A DNA stretch of 64,000 bases from Comamonas testosteroni TK102 (lineage in GTDB: Bacteria > Pseudomonadota > Gammaproteobacteria > Burkholderiales > Burkholderiaceae_C), in the NCBI RefSeq assembly GCF_000739375.1, contig NZ_CP006704.1:434001-498000 (forward strand). Direction: 5' to 3'. Position numbers and translations under genes: made by a program. The notes below the pieces were generated by a model. That model did no database searches, was not told where the DNA came from, and worked only from the letters and a program-made list of their open reading frames with translations. The first letter of the stretch is position 1. Every line of letters begins with the position of its first letter. Positions 55,102 to 64,000 of this stretch are shown piece by piece.

Positions 55102-57077
55102 GTCTTCTGAACGTGGGCGCACGCGCCCTGATGGCCAACCAGATCGCCCTGCAGACCACAGGGCACAACATCGCCAACGTCAACACCGCGGGCTACTCGC
55201 GCCAGAGCGTGGCCTTCCAGACCTCGGCGGGTCAGAACATCGGCAACGGCTATATCGGCAACGGCGCCGATGTGGCCACCATCTTGCGCAACTTCAGCGA
55301 GCTGCTCAACCGCCAGGCCGCAGCGGCCAGCGCGGTCAGCGCATCGGACGCGGCGCGCTCGCAGTCGCTCAATCAGATGCAGGAAGTGTTTTCGGGCGGC
55401 AGCAATGGTTTGGGCGCTGCAGTCAACGACATGCTGAATTCCTTTGCCGATGTGAGCAGTGCCCCCACGGATCTGACTTCGCGCAACGTGGTGCTCACAC
55501 GCATGAATGAGCTGGCTGCGCGCTTTCGCTCGGCTTCCGGTCAGCTCGATGAGCTGGACTACAACACCAAGCAGCAGATGACCAACGATGTGAACGTGGT
55601 CAACAGCCTGGCCAGCCAGGTCGCGTCGCTGAACTCGCAGATCAGCCGGGCTGTGGCGACTGGCGGTGTGCCCAACGACCTGCTGGATCAGCGCGATCAA
55701 CTGGTGCGTGACATCAACAAATATGTGCAGACCTCGCAGGTCGACGCCGGCGATGGCTCCATCACGCTGTTTGTAGGCGGCAGCCAGCCGCTGGTGATGG
55801 GGCAGACTGCCGCGCAACTCAGTCTCAAGGAGTCTGTGCAATACCCTGGCAGCGGCCAGATGAGCCTGTACTTCCAGCAAGGCAGCGGGCAGACGGTGGA
55901 GCTGACGGCCAATATGGTTGGTGGCGGTGAGCTGGCGGGTCTGCTGCAATTTCAGAACTCCGACTTGACCGAGGGCCGCAATTTGCTGGGCCGCATGGCG
56001 GCCACGCTGGGTGCTGCCATGAATCAGCAGCAGCAAAGCGGCCTGACGCTGGATGGCAAGCCGGGCGCTGCCCTGTTCACCGTGCCCAGCACGGTTGTGG
56101 GGCATACCTCGATTGCCGGCATCACGGCGCAGGCGCAGTTTGTGGATACGGCTTCCACCAGCATTCCAAAGACGCCGCTGGATTACACGGGCTATCAAGC
56201 CTCCGATTACAAGGTGCTGTTCAAGGACAACGGCGCGTTGTCACTGATTCGTCTGTCGGACAACAAAGTCACGGATTTTGCCGATATCAATGAGCTGGCA
56301 ACGACCACGGTTGACGGTTTGCGCTTCAATGTATCGGGTGCCGGAGCAAAAGGCGAGTCCGTCCTGTTTCAGCCCTATGCCAATGTTGCGCATGACTTCA
56401 AGGCCCTGGTGTCCTCGCCGCGCGATCTGGCTGCAGCCAATCCGATTACAGCGGGCATGTCGCAGAGCAACAAGGGCAATCTGCAGCTGGCGGGACTGAA
56501 AGTCAATTCGGGTGACTTCACGGTGCCGCCTACGACTACCGGTGTGCAACTGAGCTTTCAAACCGATGCGCAAGGCAATATCAGCTATACCGTTTCGGGC
56601 TCCAGCAATGCTGGCAGCAACGTCAGTGGCAAGCCCTATGTGTCTGGCCAACCGATTGAGGTCGATGGCTGGTCCATCACGCTGACGGGGACGCCTCACG
56701 ACGGCGATTCGGTACTGGTGGGCGATGCGCTGGATCCTCAGTATGGTGACGCCTATACGCGCAATGCCGGCAATGCGGGGGCCTTTATGGATCTGCGCGA
56801 CGCCAAGGTGTTTGATGGTGGTACCAGTCTCAGCGACGGTTACTCGGCACTGATCGCTCAGGTCGGCACACGCACCCAGAGTGCCAATTACGCCGCCAAG
56901 CTCTCCAGCACGATTGCCGACAATCTGGAGGCTGACCGCACGGCTGTGTCGGGAGTCAACCTCGACGAGGAAGCCGCCAAGCTGCTGCAGTTCCAGCAGG
57001 CCTACCAGGCCTCGGCCAAGATGCTGCAGGTGGCACAGGGAATTTTTGACAGCGTGGTTCAGGCCGTGGGCCGCTGA
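55098..57077 (+). CDS. flgK: Flagellar hook-associated protein 1, FlgK
   Basis: A 659-residue hook-filament junction protein. N-terminal ALQTTGHNIANVNTAGYSRQ and C-terminal VNLDEEAAKLLQFQQAYQAS are family marks; the central variable part is larger than in enterobacteria. It is the export substrate of FlgN. The ATG overlaps the flgJ stop. Confidence 0.95.
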   Translation: MSLLNVGARALMANQIALQTTGHNIANVNTAGYSRQSVAFQTSAGQNIGNGYIGNGADVATILRNFSELLNRQAAAASAVSASDAARSQSLNQMQEVFSGGSNGLGAAVNDMLNSFADVSSAPTDLTSRNVVLTRMNELAARFRSASGQLDELDYNTKQQMTNDVNVVNSLASQVASLNSQISRAVATGGVPNDLLDQRDQLVRDINKYVQTSQVDAGDGSITLFVGGSQPLVMGQTAAQLSLKESVQYPGSGQMSLYFQQGSGQTVELTANMVGGGELAGLLQFQNSDLTEGRNLLGRMAATLGAAMNQQQQSGLTLDGKPGAALFTVPSTVVGHTSIAGITAQAQFVDTASTSIPKTPLDYTGYQASDYKVLFKDNGALSLIRLSDNKVTDFADINELATTTVDGLRFNVSGAGAKGESVLFQPYANVAHDFKALVSSPRDLAAANPITAGMSQSNKGNLQLAGLKVNSGDFTVPPTTTGVQLSFQTDAQGNISYTVSGSSNAGSNVSGKPYVSGQPIEVDGWSITLTGTPHDGDSVLVGDALDPQYGDAYTRNAGNAGAFMDLRDAKVFDGGTSLSDGYSALIAQVGTRTQSANYAAKLSSTIADNLEADRTAVSGVNLDEEAAKLLQFQQAYQASAKMLQVAQGIFDSVVQAVGR

Positions 57078-57097
57078 TCCGCAACAAGGAGCCAATC

Positions 57098-58297
57098 ATG
57101 ACCAATATCGCCCGCGTTGGCACGGCCAGCATGTATGACAGCTCGGTTCGCAACATCAATTCGCGCCAGAGCAATCTGGTCGACCTGATGGACAAGATTA
57201 CCGCTGGCAAGCGCGTGCTGCGCGCCAGCGACGACCCGGTGGCGGCCGCCCAGGCCGAGCGCGCCCGTACCAGGCTGACACGCACCGAGTCCGATCAGCG
57301 CTCTCTGGACGCGCAACGAAATATCATCTCCTACGGCGAAGCGACTCTGGGCGAGGCCAACAAGGCTTTGCAAGACTTCCGCGATCTGCTGGTGAATGCG
57401 GGCAATGGCACGTTCAACCAGACCTCGCGCGATGCATTGGTGGCGCAGATGACGAGCCTGCGCGACCAGCTCATGGGCTATGCCAACCGCAAGGACAGCA
57501 ATGGCTTGCCGCTGTTTCGCGGCCTCGACAGCTCCGAGCAGCCCGTGCAGGGCTACACGTTTGCGGGCCAGCCCGGTCAGTCCGGCAGTGGCGACAACAG
57601 CATTCCCAACTCGCTCGATGGTGCAGCGGCATGGATGAATGTGCCGACCGGAAACGGCGTGCTGGAAGTCAATGCAAACCAGAGCAACAAGGGCAAGGCC
57701 TGGGCCGATGTGGGCGTGATCTCGGACCCGTCCGCCGCAACCGCGCTGACCACGCCCGTCAGCGTCGAGTTCTCCATGGATGCCGACGGCAAGCCTCAGT
57801 ACAGCCTGGATGGCGGAGCGACCTTCAAGCCTTACAAATCGGGTGAGGCGATCGAGGTGGCTGGCATGAAGCTGACCATCACGGGCGAACCTGCCGCCGG
57901 CGACAGCTTTACCGTGTCACCCAGCCAGCGCTCGAACATTTTCAGCGTGCTGGACAAGGCGATTGATGCCGTGCGCAACGGCAGCAATACCGATGGCTCC
58001 ACGGCGACGGGGGCATTGACCCATGCCATCGCCAAGGGCCTGGCGGAAATCGATACCGGCATGAGCCGTATGCAGACCGTGCAGAGCTTTGCGGGTGACT
58101 TGCTCAACCGTGCCGATCGCATTGAAACCGGACTGTCCGCACAGTCGTTGCAGCAAGAGGCTGACCGCTCAAGAGCCGAAGATCTGGATATGATTCCCGC
58201 GCTTTCTGAAAAAGAAACCCAGACCGTGGGTCTGCAGGCGGCTCTGCAGTCTTATGCTCAGATCCAGAAGCTGTCACTGTTCAACTACATCGGCTGA
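57098..58297 (+). CDS. flgL: Flagellar hook-associated protein 3, FlgL
   Basis: A 399-residue junction protein that joins FlgK to the filament. N-terminal ARVGTASMYDSSVRNINSRQ and GKRVLRASDDPVAAAQAERA, C-terminal helical ALSEKETQTVGLQAALQSYA. ACAAGGAG is 6 bases before the ATG. Last structural gene of the flg operon. Confidence 0.95.
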   Translation: MTNIARVGTASMYDSSVRNINSRQSNLVDLMDKITAGKRVLRASDDPVAAAQAERARTRLTRTESDQRSLDAQRNIISYGEATLGEANKALQDFRDLLVNAGNGTFNQTSRDALVAQMTSLRDQLMGYANRKDSNGLPLFRGLDSSEQPVQGYTFAGQPGQSGSGDNSIPNSLDGAAAWMNVPTGNGVLEVNANQSNKGKAWADVGVISDPSAATALTTPVSVEFSMDADGKPQYSLDGGATFKPYKSGEAIEVAGMKLTITGEPAAGDSFTVSPSQRSNIFSVLDKAIDAVRNGSNTDGSTATGALTHAIAKGLAEIDTGMSRMQTVQSFAGDLLNRADRIETGLSAQSLQQEADRSRAEDLDMIPALSEKETQTVGLQAALQSYAQIQKLSLFNYIG

Positions 58298-58352
58298 TTC
58301 CTGCGGGCTCTGCCCGTCTTGATGTCTCGTCGTTCACCTGTCCAAATCCTCC

Positions 58353-59621
58353 ATGACCCAGTCTGCCCTCAGCTCTTTGACTCTTGGTTATCGGCCGCTC
58401 TGGGGACGTACGCGACGCCTGGCAGGGATTCAGCTTTATGTGCACGAGGACTCTGGCAGCTCTGCCGACATGGCGCATTTTCTGCGCACCGTGGATGAGA
58501 TCTGGAGCCGTCAGGCGCCGCCGCTGCTGATATCGCCACAGTCCCGCCAGGTTCTGTGCAATCTTCTCGAGCATGCACCTCAGGGTAGCCCCTGGATCGA
58601 GGTGCGCGGTGACTGGTTGCAGCAGGATGAAGGTATTTACGAGCTGGTGCAGAAGGCCAAGGCGCGCGGGCTGATGCTGGTCTGGGGAGGATCGCTGGCC
58701 GATGTGCCCGATGCCGATGCGGCGCGCTGCTTTGCCAGCAGCCTGCTGAGCCTGCCGCCGCAAGGAGCCGCAGGACTGCCCAATGTGGTGCGCCCAAGCC
58801 AGCCGGCAAAGGATGCAGACAGGGAGGCCGCTTCGGGCTTTTTTGCCACCCAGCCCCTGAATCTGCTGGACGGCCAGATGTACCAGAGCCTGCAGAGCCT
58901 GGAGCTGGCGCGCTCCTGTCTCGACGAGCACGAAGCGGCCGCCGTGGCCGGCTGGCCTGTGGCAGACACCATGCAGGCTTTTCGGCTGCAGCAGCCCCAG
59001 CCCTCGCGCGATGCGCTCTTCAGGCTGATGAAGGCCATCGACAAGGAGCAGTCCCTGGATGTGATGGAAGAGATACTGGGTTCGGACCCGGTGCTGGCCT
59101 ATCGCTTTCTGCTCTATACCAACTCGGCCGCGCTGGGCTTGCGCCGCGGCGTGGACTCGCTGCGCCGCGGGCTGGTGATGTTGGGGCTTGGCACGCTGGA
59201 GCGCTGGCTGGCCGACCAGCTGCCCCATGCCTGCACCGAACAGGATCTGGTGCCTCTGCGCACCCAGGTCGTGCTGCGCGCAAGGCTGGCCGAGCAGCTG
59301 ATCGAGGCCGGGGTGAGCCTGGACCTGCAGCGCGAGATGTATTTGTGCAGCCTGTTTTCGCAGCTGGATCTGCTGCTGCATGAGCCGGTGGCCACCATCT
59401 TGCGACGCACACCGCTGAATGAGCGTATCTTCGATGCCATCGTCACGCGCACCGGTCCCTATGCGGCCGTGCTGCAGATGAGCCAGGCCCTGGAGAGCCG
59501 CGACCCGGCGCCCATCCGGCAGTTGCGCGAGCAGGAGGATTGGGAGGCCGAGGACCTCAACCGGATGCTGCTGCGCATGCTCGGTGAACTCAGGCTGGGC
59601 ATGCCCCAGGCTCAGACCTGA
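58353..59621 (+). CDS. HDOD-domain protein with degenerate EAL-like N-terminus
   Basis: A 422-residue cytoplasmic protein. The N-terminal 150 residues begin LGYRPLWGRTRRLAGIQLY, which resembles the start of EAL domains of YuxH-type proteins, but the E-A-L residues and metal ligands are absent, so it should not hydrolyse cyclic-di-GMP. Residues about 190-390 form an HDOD domain (ILGSDPVLAYRFLLYTNSAA, LRRGLVMLGLGTLERWL). HDOD proteins are signalling or regulatory; here it is placed between flgL and flhB, 55 bases after flgL, so a role in flagellar control is plausible but not shown. Confidence 0.82.
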   Translation: MTQSALSSLTLGYRPLWGRTRRLAGIQLYVHEDSGSSADMAHFLRTVDEIWSRQAPPLLISPQSRQVLCNLLEHAPQGSPWIEVRGDWLQQDEGIYELVQKAKARGLMLVWGGSLADVPDADAARCFASSLLSLPPQGAAGLPNVVRPSQPAKDADREAASGFFATQPLNLLDGQMYQSLQSLELARSCLDEHEAAAVAGWPVADTMQAFRLQQPQPSRDALFRLMKAIDKEQSLDVMEEILGSDPVLAYRFLLYTNSAALGLRRGVDSLRRGLVMLGLGTLERWLADQLPHACTEQDLVPLRTQVVLRARLAEQLIEAGVSLDLQREMYLCSLFSQLDLLLHEPVATILRRTPLNERIFDAIVTRTGPYAAVLQMSQALESRDPAPIRQLREQEDWEAEDLNRMLLRMLGELRLGMPQAQT

Positions 59622-59640
59622 GTGTCCGGATGAAAATTCA

Positions 59641-59695
59641 CTGAAAACAGGCCTAATCCCATTGCAGATGGGGGATGGCAGCTATCAAACTGATG
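59641..59695 (-). repeat. Comamonadaceae-type short interspersed repeat
   Basis: On the minus strand it reads AGTTTGATAGCTGCCATCCC, then a CCCAT/ATGGG dyad, then GGCCTGTTTTCAG. It lies in the gap between the HDOD gene and flhB, which shows no other clear signal. Confidence 0.5.
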
Positions 59696-59805
59696 AATGT
59701 GCGATGGGGCAGAGTCGTGCATAAGCAGGGCTTGGCTGCCGCTTATCCACGCATTGCAGGGGCGCCGGATTCGGACAATTGGGACATCCAATCCGTCCGT
59801 GCGCC

Positions 59806-60987
59806 ATGTCCGAATCCCAAGACAAAAACCTGCCCGCCACCGAACGCAAGCTGCAGAAGACGCGTGAAGACGGCCAAGGTGCGCGCTCGCGCGATCTGTC
59901 GCACCTGGCCATTCTGGGCACGGGCGCTTTGCTGGTGCTGATGGGCACCCAGCCCATGATGAATCATCTGCGCGAGGCCATGGCCCAGCAACTGGTGTTC
60001 AATGCCGTGACAGCCAAGACTCCGGCGCTGATGCTGGAGCGCTTTCAGTCCATGCTGATGCTGGGTCTTGGAATTTCCGTGATCTTCGCGCTGGTGACCA
60101 CCACGGCCTCGGTGCTGTCCGGCGTGGCTGCAGGTGGCTGGATCTTCAGCTTCAAGCCCATTCAGCCGCGCTTTGGCAAGCTCAATCCCTTGTCTGGCCT
60201 CAAGAATCTGTTCTCCAAGCAGCAACTGACCACGGTGGTCAAGATGGTGTTCCTGACCATCGTGCTGGGCTTCGTGGCCTGGAAGTACATGAGTGCCAAT
60301 ATTGCCGAGATTGCATCGGTTTCGGCCCAGCCATCGCCCATGGCGCTCGCCATGGTGGGCTCCTGGCTGACCACGGGCGTCACCCTGCTGCTGGTCGTGG
60401 TGCTGCTGGTGGCCCTGATCGATGTGCCGTTGCAGGCCTTTCTCTTCAAGTCGCGCCTCAAGATGAGTCATGAGGAGGTCAAGCAGGAGCACAAGGAGTC
60501 CGAAGGCAACCCGCAGCTCAAGGGCAAGATCCGCCAGAAGCAGCGCGAGATCGCCGACCGGGCCAGCGTCTCGGCCGTGCCCAGAGCCGACTTTGTGGTC
60601 ACCAACCCTACCCACTATGCCGTGGCACTGCGTTATGACGATGCCACCATGGCCGCGCCCCAGGTGATTGCCAAGGGCACGGATCTGGTGGCGCTCAAGA
60701 TTCGCGAAATCGCGGGCGCGCATCAGATCCCGGTGCTTGAGTCGCCCATGCTGGCGCGCGCTCTCTATGCCCATGCCGATCTGGATCAGGCCATCCCCGC
60801 CGCGCTTTACACGGCCGTGGCCCAGGTGCTGGCCTATGTCTATCGTCTCAAGGCTGCACTGAGCGGCCAGGGTCCCATGCCCGATGCGCTGGGCGAGCCC
60901 CCCGTGCCTGTGGAGCTGGATCCGCACCGTGGCCGCACCCAGCCTGCGGCGGTCGATGCTGCTGCGCAGCAAGAAGGTAATCTGTGA
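59806..60987 (+). CDS. flhB: Flagellar export gate protein FlhB
   Basis: A 393-residue export-gate protein. Four membrane spans lie between residues 30 and 215, followed by a cytoplasmic domain with the autocleavage motif NPTHYAVAL (Asn267-Pro268). Cleavage there switches export from hook to filament substrates. The ATG at 59806 gives the usual MSESQDKNLPATERKLQ start; no strong ribosome site is visible. Its stop overlaps flhA (TGATG). Confidence 0.95.
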   Translation: MSESQDKNLPATERKLQKTREDGQGARSRDLSHLAILGTGALLVLMGTQPMMNHLREAMAQQLVFNAVTAKTPALMLERFQSMLMLGLGISVIFALVTTTASVLSGVAAGGWIFSFKPIQPRFGKLNPLSGLKNLFSKQQLTTVVKMVFLTIVLGFVAWKYMSANIAEIASVSAQPSPMALAMVGSWLTTGVTLLLVVVLLVALIDVPLQAFLFKSRLKMSHEEVKQEHKESEGNPQLKGKIRQKQREIADRASVSAVPRADFVVTNPTHYAVALRYDDATMAAPQVIAKGTDLVALKIREIAGAHQIPVLESPMLARALYAHADLDQAIPAALYTAVAQVLAYVYRLKAALSGQGPMPDALGEPPVPVELDPHRGRTQPAAVDAAAQQEGNL

Positions 60988-63089
60988 TGTCGTCGAATCC
61001 TCTGCAACTGTTCCAGAAGTGGTCTGGCTCCAATGCCGGCGCCCTGCAAGGGATGACTACTCCCATTCTGGTGGTGGCCATTCTGGGTCTGATGGTGTTG
61101 CCCGTGCCGCCCTGGCTGCTGGACACCTTCTTCACCCTCAATATTGCCGTGGCGCTGATGGTGATGATGGTGGCGGCCTACATGATCAAGCCGCTGGATT
61201 TCGCGGCCTTCCCTTCGGTGCTGCTGCTGACCACGCTGATGCGCCTGTCGCTCAACGTGGCGTCGACGCGCGTGGTACTGATGGAGGGCCACACCGGCCC
61301 CGGCGCCGCGGGTGCGGTGATCGAGGCTTTCGGCCACTTCCTGATCGGCGGCAACTTTGCCGTGGGTCTGATCGTGTTCAGCATTCTGGTGGTCATCAAC
61401 TTCGTGGTGATTACCAAGGGCGCAGAGCGTATTGCCGAAGTCTCGGCCCGCTTCACACTGGACGCGATGCCCGGCAAGCAGATGGCGGTGGACGCCGATC
61501 TGAACGCCGGCCTGATCGACGAGAAGGAAGCCAAGCGCCGCCGTGCCGAAGTGGGCGAGGAAGCCAATTTCTTCGGCTCCATGGACGGAGCCAGCAAGTT
61601 TGTGCGCGGCGACGCGATTGCCGGCATCTTGATTCTGGTGATCAACGTCATCGGCGGCCTGATCATCGGCATGGCCCAGCACGGCCTGACCGCGGGCCAG
61701 GCGGCCGACAGCTATATCCTGCTGGCCGTGGGCGATGCGCTGGTGGCGCAGATTCCGGGTCTGTTGATCTCGGTGGCCTCGGCCATGGTGATCTCGCGCG
61801 TGGGCAAGGAATCCGATATGGGCCGCCAGATCGTGCAGCAGCTGTTCATGTCGCCCAAGGTGCTGGGCATCACGGCCGGCGTGATGATCCTGCTGGGCCT
61901 GATTCCCGGCATGCCGCATCTGGTGTTCATCAGCATGGGGGCATTGCTGGGCTGGGGTGCCTGGATGCTGGACAAGCGGGAGAAAGCCCGCGTCGCAGAA
62001 GAAAACAGCGCCGCGGCACCCCAGCAGCAGGCTGTGCAGGGTGACGGCGAAGCGAGCTGGGACGATCTGCAACCCGTGGATCTGCTCGGCCTGGAGCTGG
62101 GTTACCGCCTGATTGCCTTGGTGGACAAGAGCCGTCAGGGCGACTTGTTGACGCGTATCAAGGGTGTGCGCCGCAAGTTTGCACAGGAGGTGGGCTTTCT
62201 GCCCCCGGCCGTACATGTGCGCGACAACCTGGAGCTCAAGCCCAGTGCCTATCGCATGACGCTGCGCGGCGTCATGGTGGGTGAGGGCGAAGCCTTCCCC
62301 GGCATGTTCCTGGCCATCAATCCCGGCGGCATCACCACGCCGCTGATAGGCACGGCCACGACCGATCCTGCCTTTGGCCTGCCCGCGCACTGGATTGACG
62401 AGCGGCAGAAGGAAGCGGCACAAATGGCCGGTTTTACCGTCGTTGATTCGGAAACCGTGATGGCGACGCATTTGTCACACTTGATGCAAGTGCACGCGGC
62501 CAAGCTGTTGTCTCGTACTGAGACGCAGCAGCTCGTTGACCATGTGGCCAAGCTGGCCCCCAAACTCATCGAAGAAGTCATCCCGAAAATGGTGCCCATC
62601 ACAACGTTCCAGAAAGTGCTCCAGCTGCTGCTGGAGGACTCTGTGCACATTCGTGATATCCGCACCATCATCGAGACGCTGGCCGAAAACGCCACGCAGA
62701 CGGCCGATCCGGTGGAGCTGGCGCGTCGCGTGCGCATTGCGCTGTCGCCTGCCATCGTGCAGCAGATCTACGGTCCGACCCGCGAGCTCAATGTGATTGC
62801 CATCGAGCCCGGCCTGGAGCGTCTGCTGGTGCAGGCACTGTCGAACCCCAATGCGCCATCGCTGGACCCCGGCGTGGCTGAAATCCTCACACAAAAAGCG
62901 GTCGATGTGGCCAACCAACAGGAAGAGCTGGGTCTGCCCGCCTGCCTGCTGGTGCCGGACGTCATCCGCAACTCTCTTGCCAAGCTGCTGCGCCGTGTGG
63001 CGCCGCGTCTGCAGGTGCTCGCGCACAGCGAGATTCCCGAGACGCACACCATCCGCATCGGCCCGATTCTTAAAGGTGCAACCGCATGA
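60987..63089 (+). CDS. flhA: Flagellar export gate protein FlhA
   Basis: A 700-residue inner-membrane export protein. About eight spans in the first 330 residues, with the FHIPEP-type region PLDFAAFPSVLLLTTLMRLS-LNVASTRVVL, then a large cytoplasmic domain that docks substrates and chaperones. The ATG at 60987 overlaps the flhB stop. It uses the proton gradient with FlhB and the FliPQR gate, which are not in the window. Confidence 0.96.
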   Translation: MSSNPLQLFQKWSGSNAGALQGMTTPILVVAILGLMVLPVPPWLLDTFFTLNIAVALMVMMVAAYMIKPLDFAAFPSVLLLTTLMRLSLNVASTRVVLMEGHTGPGAAGAVIEAFGHFLIGGNFAVGLIVFSILVVINFVVITKGAERIAEVSARFTLDAMPGKQMAVDADLNAGLIDEKEAKRRRAEVGEEANFFGSMDGASKFVRGDAIAGILILVINVIGGLIIGMAQHGLTAGQAADSYILLAVGDALVAQIPGLLISVASAMVISRVGKESDMGRQIVQQLFMSPKVLGITAGVMILLGLIPGMPHLVFISMGALLGWGAWMLDKREKARVAEENSAAAPQQQAVQGDGEASWDDLQPVDLLGLELGYRLIALVDKSRQGDLLTRIKGVRRKFAQEVGFLPPAVHVRDNLELKPSAYRMTLRGVMVGEGEAFPGMFLAINPGGITTPLIGTATTDPAFGLPAHWIDERQKEAAQMAGFTVVDSETVMATHLSHLMQVHAAKLLSRTETQQLVDHVAKLAPKLIEEVIPKMVPITTFQKVLQLLLEDSVHIRDIRTIIETLAENATQTADPVELARRVRIALSPAIVQQIYGPTRELNVIAIEPGLERLLVQALSNPNAPSLDPGVAEILTQKAVDVANQQEELGLPACLLVPDVIRNSLAKLLRRVAPRLQVLAHSEIPETHTIRIGPILKGATA

Positions 63090-64000
63090 ATATCAAACGC
63101 TTTTACGCCCCGACTGCCCGTGAGGCCCTGGCCAAGGCGCGCATGGTTTTTGGCGACGGCACCCTGATTCTCTCCAACCGACAGACGCCGGATGGAGTGG
63201 AAGTCATGGCCACGGCCGAAGAGACCCTTCAGGACATGGATGCCGGCATGCAGACCGGCTCGCCCCTGCAAAAGGCACTGGAGCGCCGCGCAAGTGACGA
63301 AGGCATGAGCCTGCGCAAGGAGCACTCGCCTCTGGCCCCCGCTGCTGCCAGGCGCAGCCGGGGCGGTGAAGCCATGAGTACGCTGGAGCATGTGCAGGCG
63401 CGTCAGACGGCCAAGGAAGAGCAGGCCCGCGAGATGCAGATTCAGGCCAAGCCGGTCAAGGCCATCAATGAACTGGCCCAGCATTCCGTGCAGGACGATG
63501 TGGAGCAACTGTCCATGAGCACGCTGACCTTCCAGGACTATGTGCGCGAGCGCATGCTGCGCCGCCGCCATGAGTCGTCGCTGGACAGCAGCGAAGCGCT
63601 GCCCACCTTTGCCCAGCGCGTGCAGGAGCGCAACAACGAGCGCCCTGCCATGGCCGCCAAGTCTCAGGCAGCCAGCGCTGCGGTGATCCGCCACAATCCT
63701 CTGCGTCCCGAGAAGATCCAGCTCAAGGAAAGCGCCAGACCCGTCAGTACGGCTGCACCTCAGAACTTCATGCAGGAGATGCAGTCCATGAAGGATCTGA
63801 TCGAGGAGCGCTTCAACACGCTGACCTGGCTGGGCCAGACGCGTCAGAACCCGATCCAGTCCAGCCTGATGCACAAGCTCATCCGCGCCGGATACTCGCC
63901 CGCACTTGCACGTGCGCTGATCGAGAAGCTGCCAGAGACGCTCTCCGCCGGCGACGCCGTGCGCTGGCTGATGCAGGTGCTGGAGCGCAATCTGCGCACC
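63086..64000 (+). CDS. flhF: Flagellar biosynthesis SRP-like GTPase FlhF (partial, N-terminal part)
   Basis: The ATG overlaps the flhA stop and the frame is open to the window edge (305 codons). The start NIKRFYAPTAREALAKARMV and FGDGTLILSNR are the FlhF basic domain, followed by a long low-complexity linker and the helical N-domain (LIRAGYSPALARALIEKLPE). The GTPase domain lies beyond the edge. FlhF sets the place of polar flagella together with FlhG. Confidence 0.93.
   Translation, partial: MNIKRFYAPTAREALAKARMVFGDGTLILSNRQTPDGVEVMATAEETLQDMDAGMQTGSPLQKALERRASDEGMSLRKEHSPLAPAAARRSRGGEAMSTLEHVQARQTAKEEQAREMQIQAKPVKAINELAQHSVQDDVEQLSMSTLTFQDYVRERMLRRRHESSLDSSEALPTFAQRVQERNNERPAMAAKSQAASAAVIRHNPLRPEKIQLKESARPVSTAAPQNFMQEMQSMKDLIEERFNTLTWLGQTRQNPIQSSLMHKLIRAGYSPALARALIEKLPETLSAGDAVRWLMQVLERNLRT

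Noticed and set aside
60840..62471. 543-codon minus-strand frame opposite flhA
   Set aside because: His/Gln-rich shadow without domains; flhA is unambiguous.

Overview
The window looks like a chromosomal segment of a high-GC betaproteobacterium of the Comamonadaceae, probably Comamonas or a near relative. The basis is overall base composition, gene content (a CoA-dependent aromatic pathway, orphan Bug-type tripartite receptors, a polar-flagellum gene order with flhB-flhA-flhF) and short intergenic repeats of a type common in that family. No rRNA, tRNA, insertion sequence, prophage or CRISPR array was seen. Species assignment is inference.

Layout. 0-1.2 kb: the tail of an unknown gene, a small hypothetical gene and a divergent MarR-type regulator. 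1.3-9.2 kb: a seven-gene plus-strand cluster (monooxygenase/old-yellow-enzyme fusion, short-chain dehydrogenase, enoyl-CoA hydratase, acyl-CoA dehydrogenase, aroyl-CoA ligase, hotdog thioesterase, Rid protein) that matches the aerobic 2-aminobenzoyl-CoA (anthranilate) pathway. 9.4-13.2 kb: outer-membrane phospholipase A, a lipoprotein and Rep helicase. 13.5-15.6 kb: a compact unit of a winged-helix-like protein, a Ras-like GTPase and two roadblock/LC7 proteins. 15.7-22.2 kb: AEC permease, asparaginase, priA and hemE; the priA-hemE gap holds three exact DnaA boxes around an AT-rich tract. 22.4-33.6 kb: mixed housekeeping and transport genes (OlsB-like acyltransferase, DsbD/ScsB-like reductase, two Bug receptors, MATE exporter, creatininase-family hydrolase, histidine phosphatase). 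33.7-37.6 kb: a Fur-box-preceded ferric ABC transporter with a terminator-like structured leader. 37.6-41.8 kb: PhzF protein, aminotransferase and a divergent MocR regulator. 41.9-45.7 kb: four genes (YdjC/ChbG deacetylase, GtrA flippase, GT2 glycosyltransferase, ArnT-like transferase) that resemble lipid A hexosamine-modification loci. 45.8-64 kb: flagellar genes flgN-flgM-flgA on the minus strand, flgBCDEFGHIJKL, an HDOD gene, then flhB, flhA and the start of flhF on the plus strand.

How the genes fit together. The anthranilate cluster activates the acid to a CoA thioester, hydroxylates and reduces the ring, then uses beta-oxidation-like steps; the MarR protein is its likely regulator. The flagellar block supplies rod, hook, hook-filament junction and export-gate parts, with FlgM and FlgN for sigma-28 and chaperone control. 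The hexosamine genes would act at the inner membrane on undecaprenyl-phosphate-linked sugar.

Non-coding structure is rich: a GC-rich element of about 100-120 bp sits directly after the stop codons of four unrelated genes in one orientation; a second family built on a TTGATAGCTGTCAGCGCTT-like core occurs in gaps and, in one case, inside a coding region.
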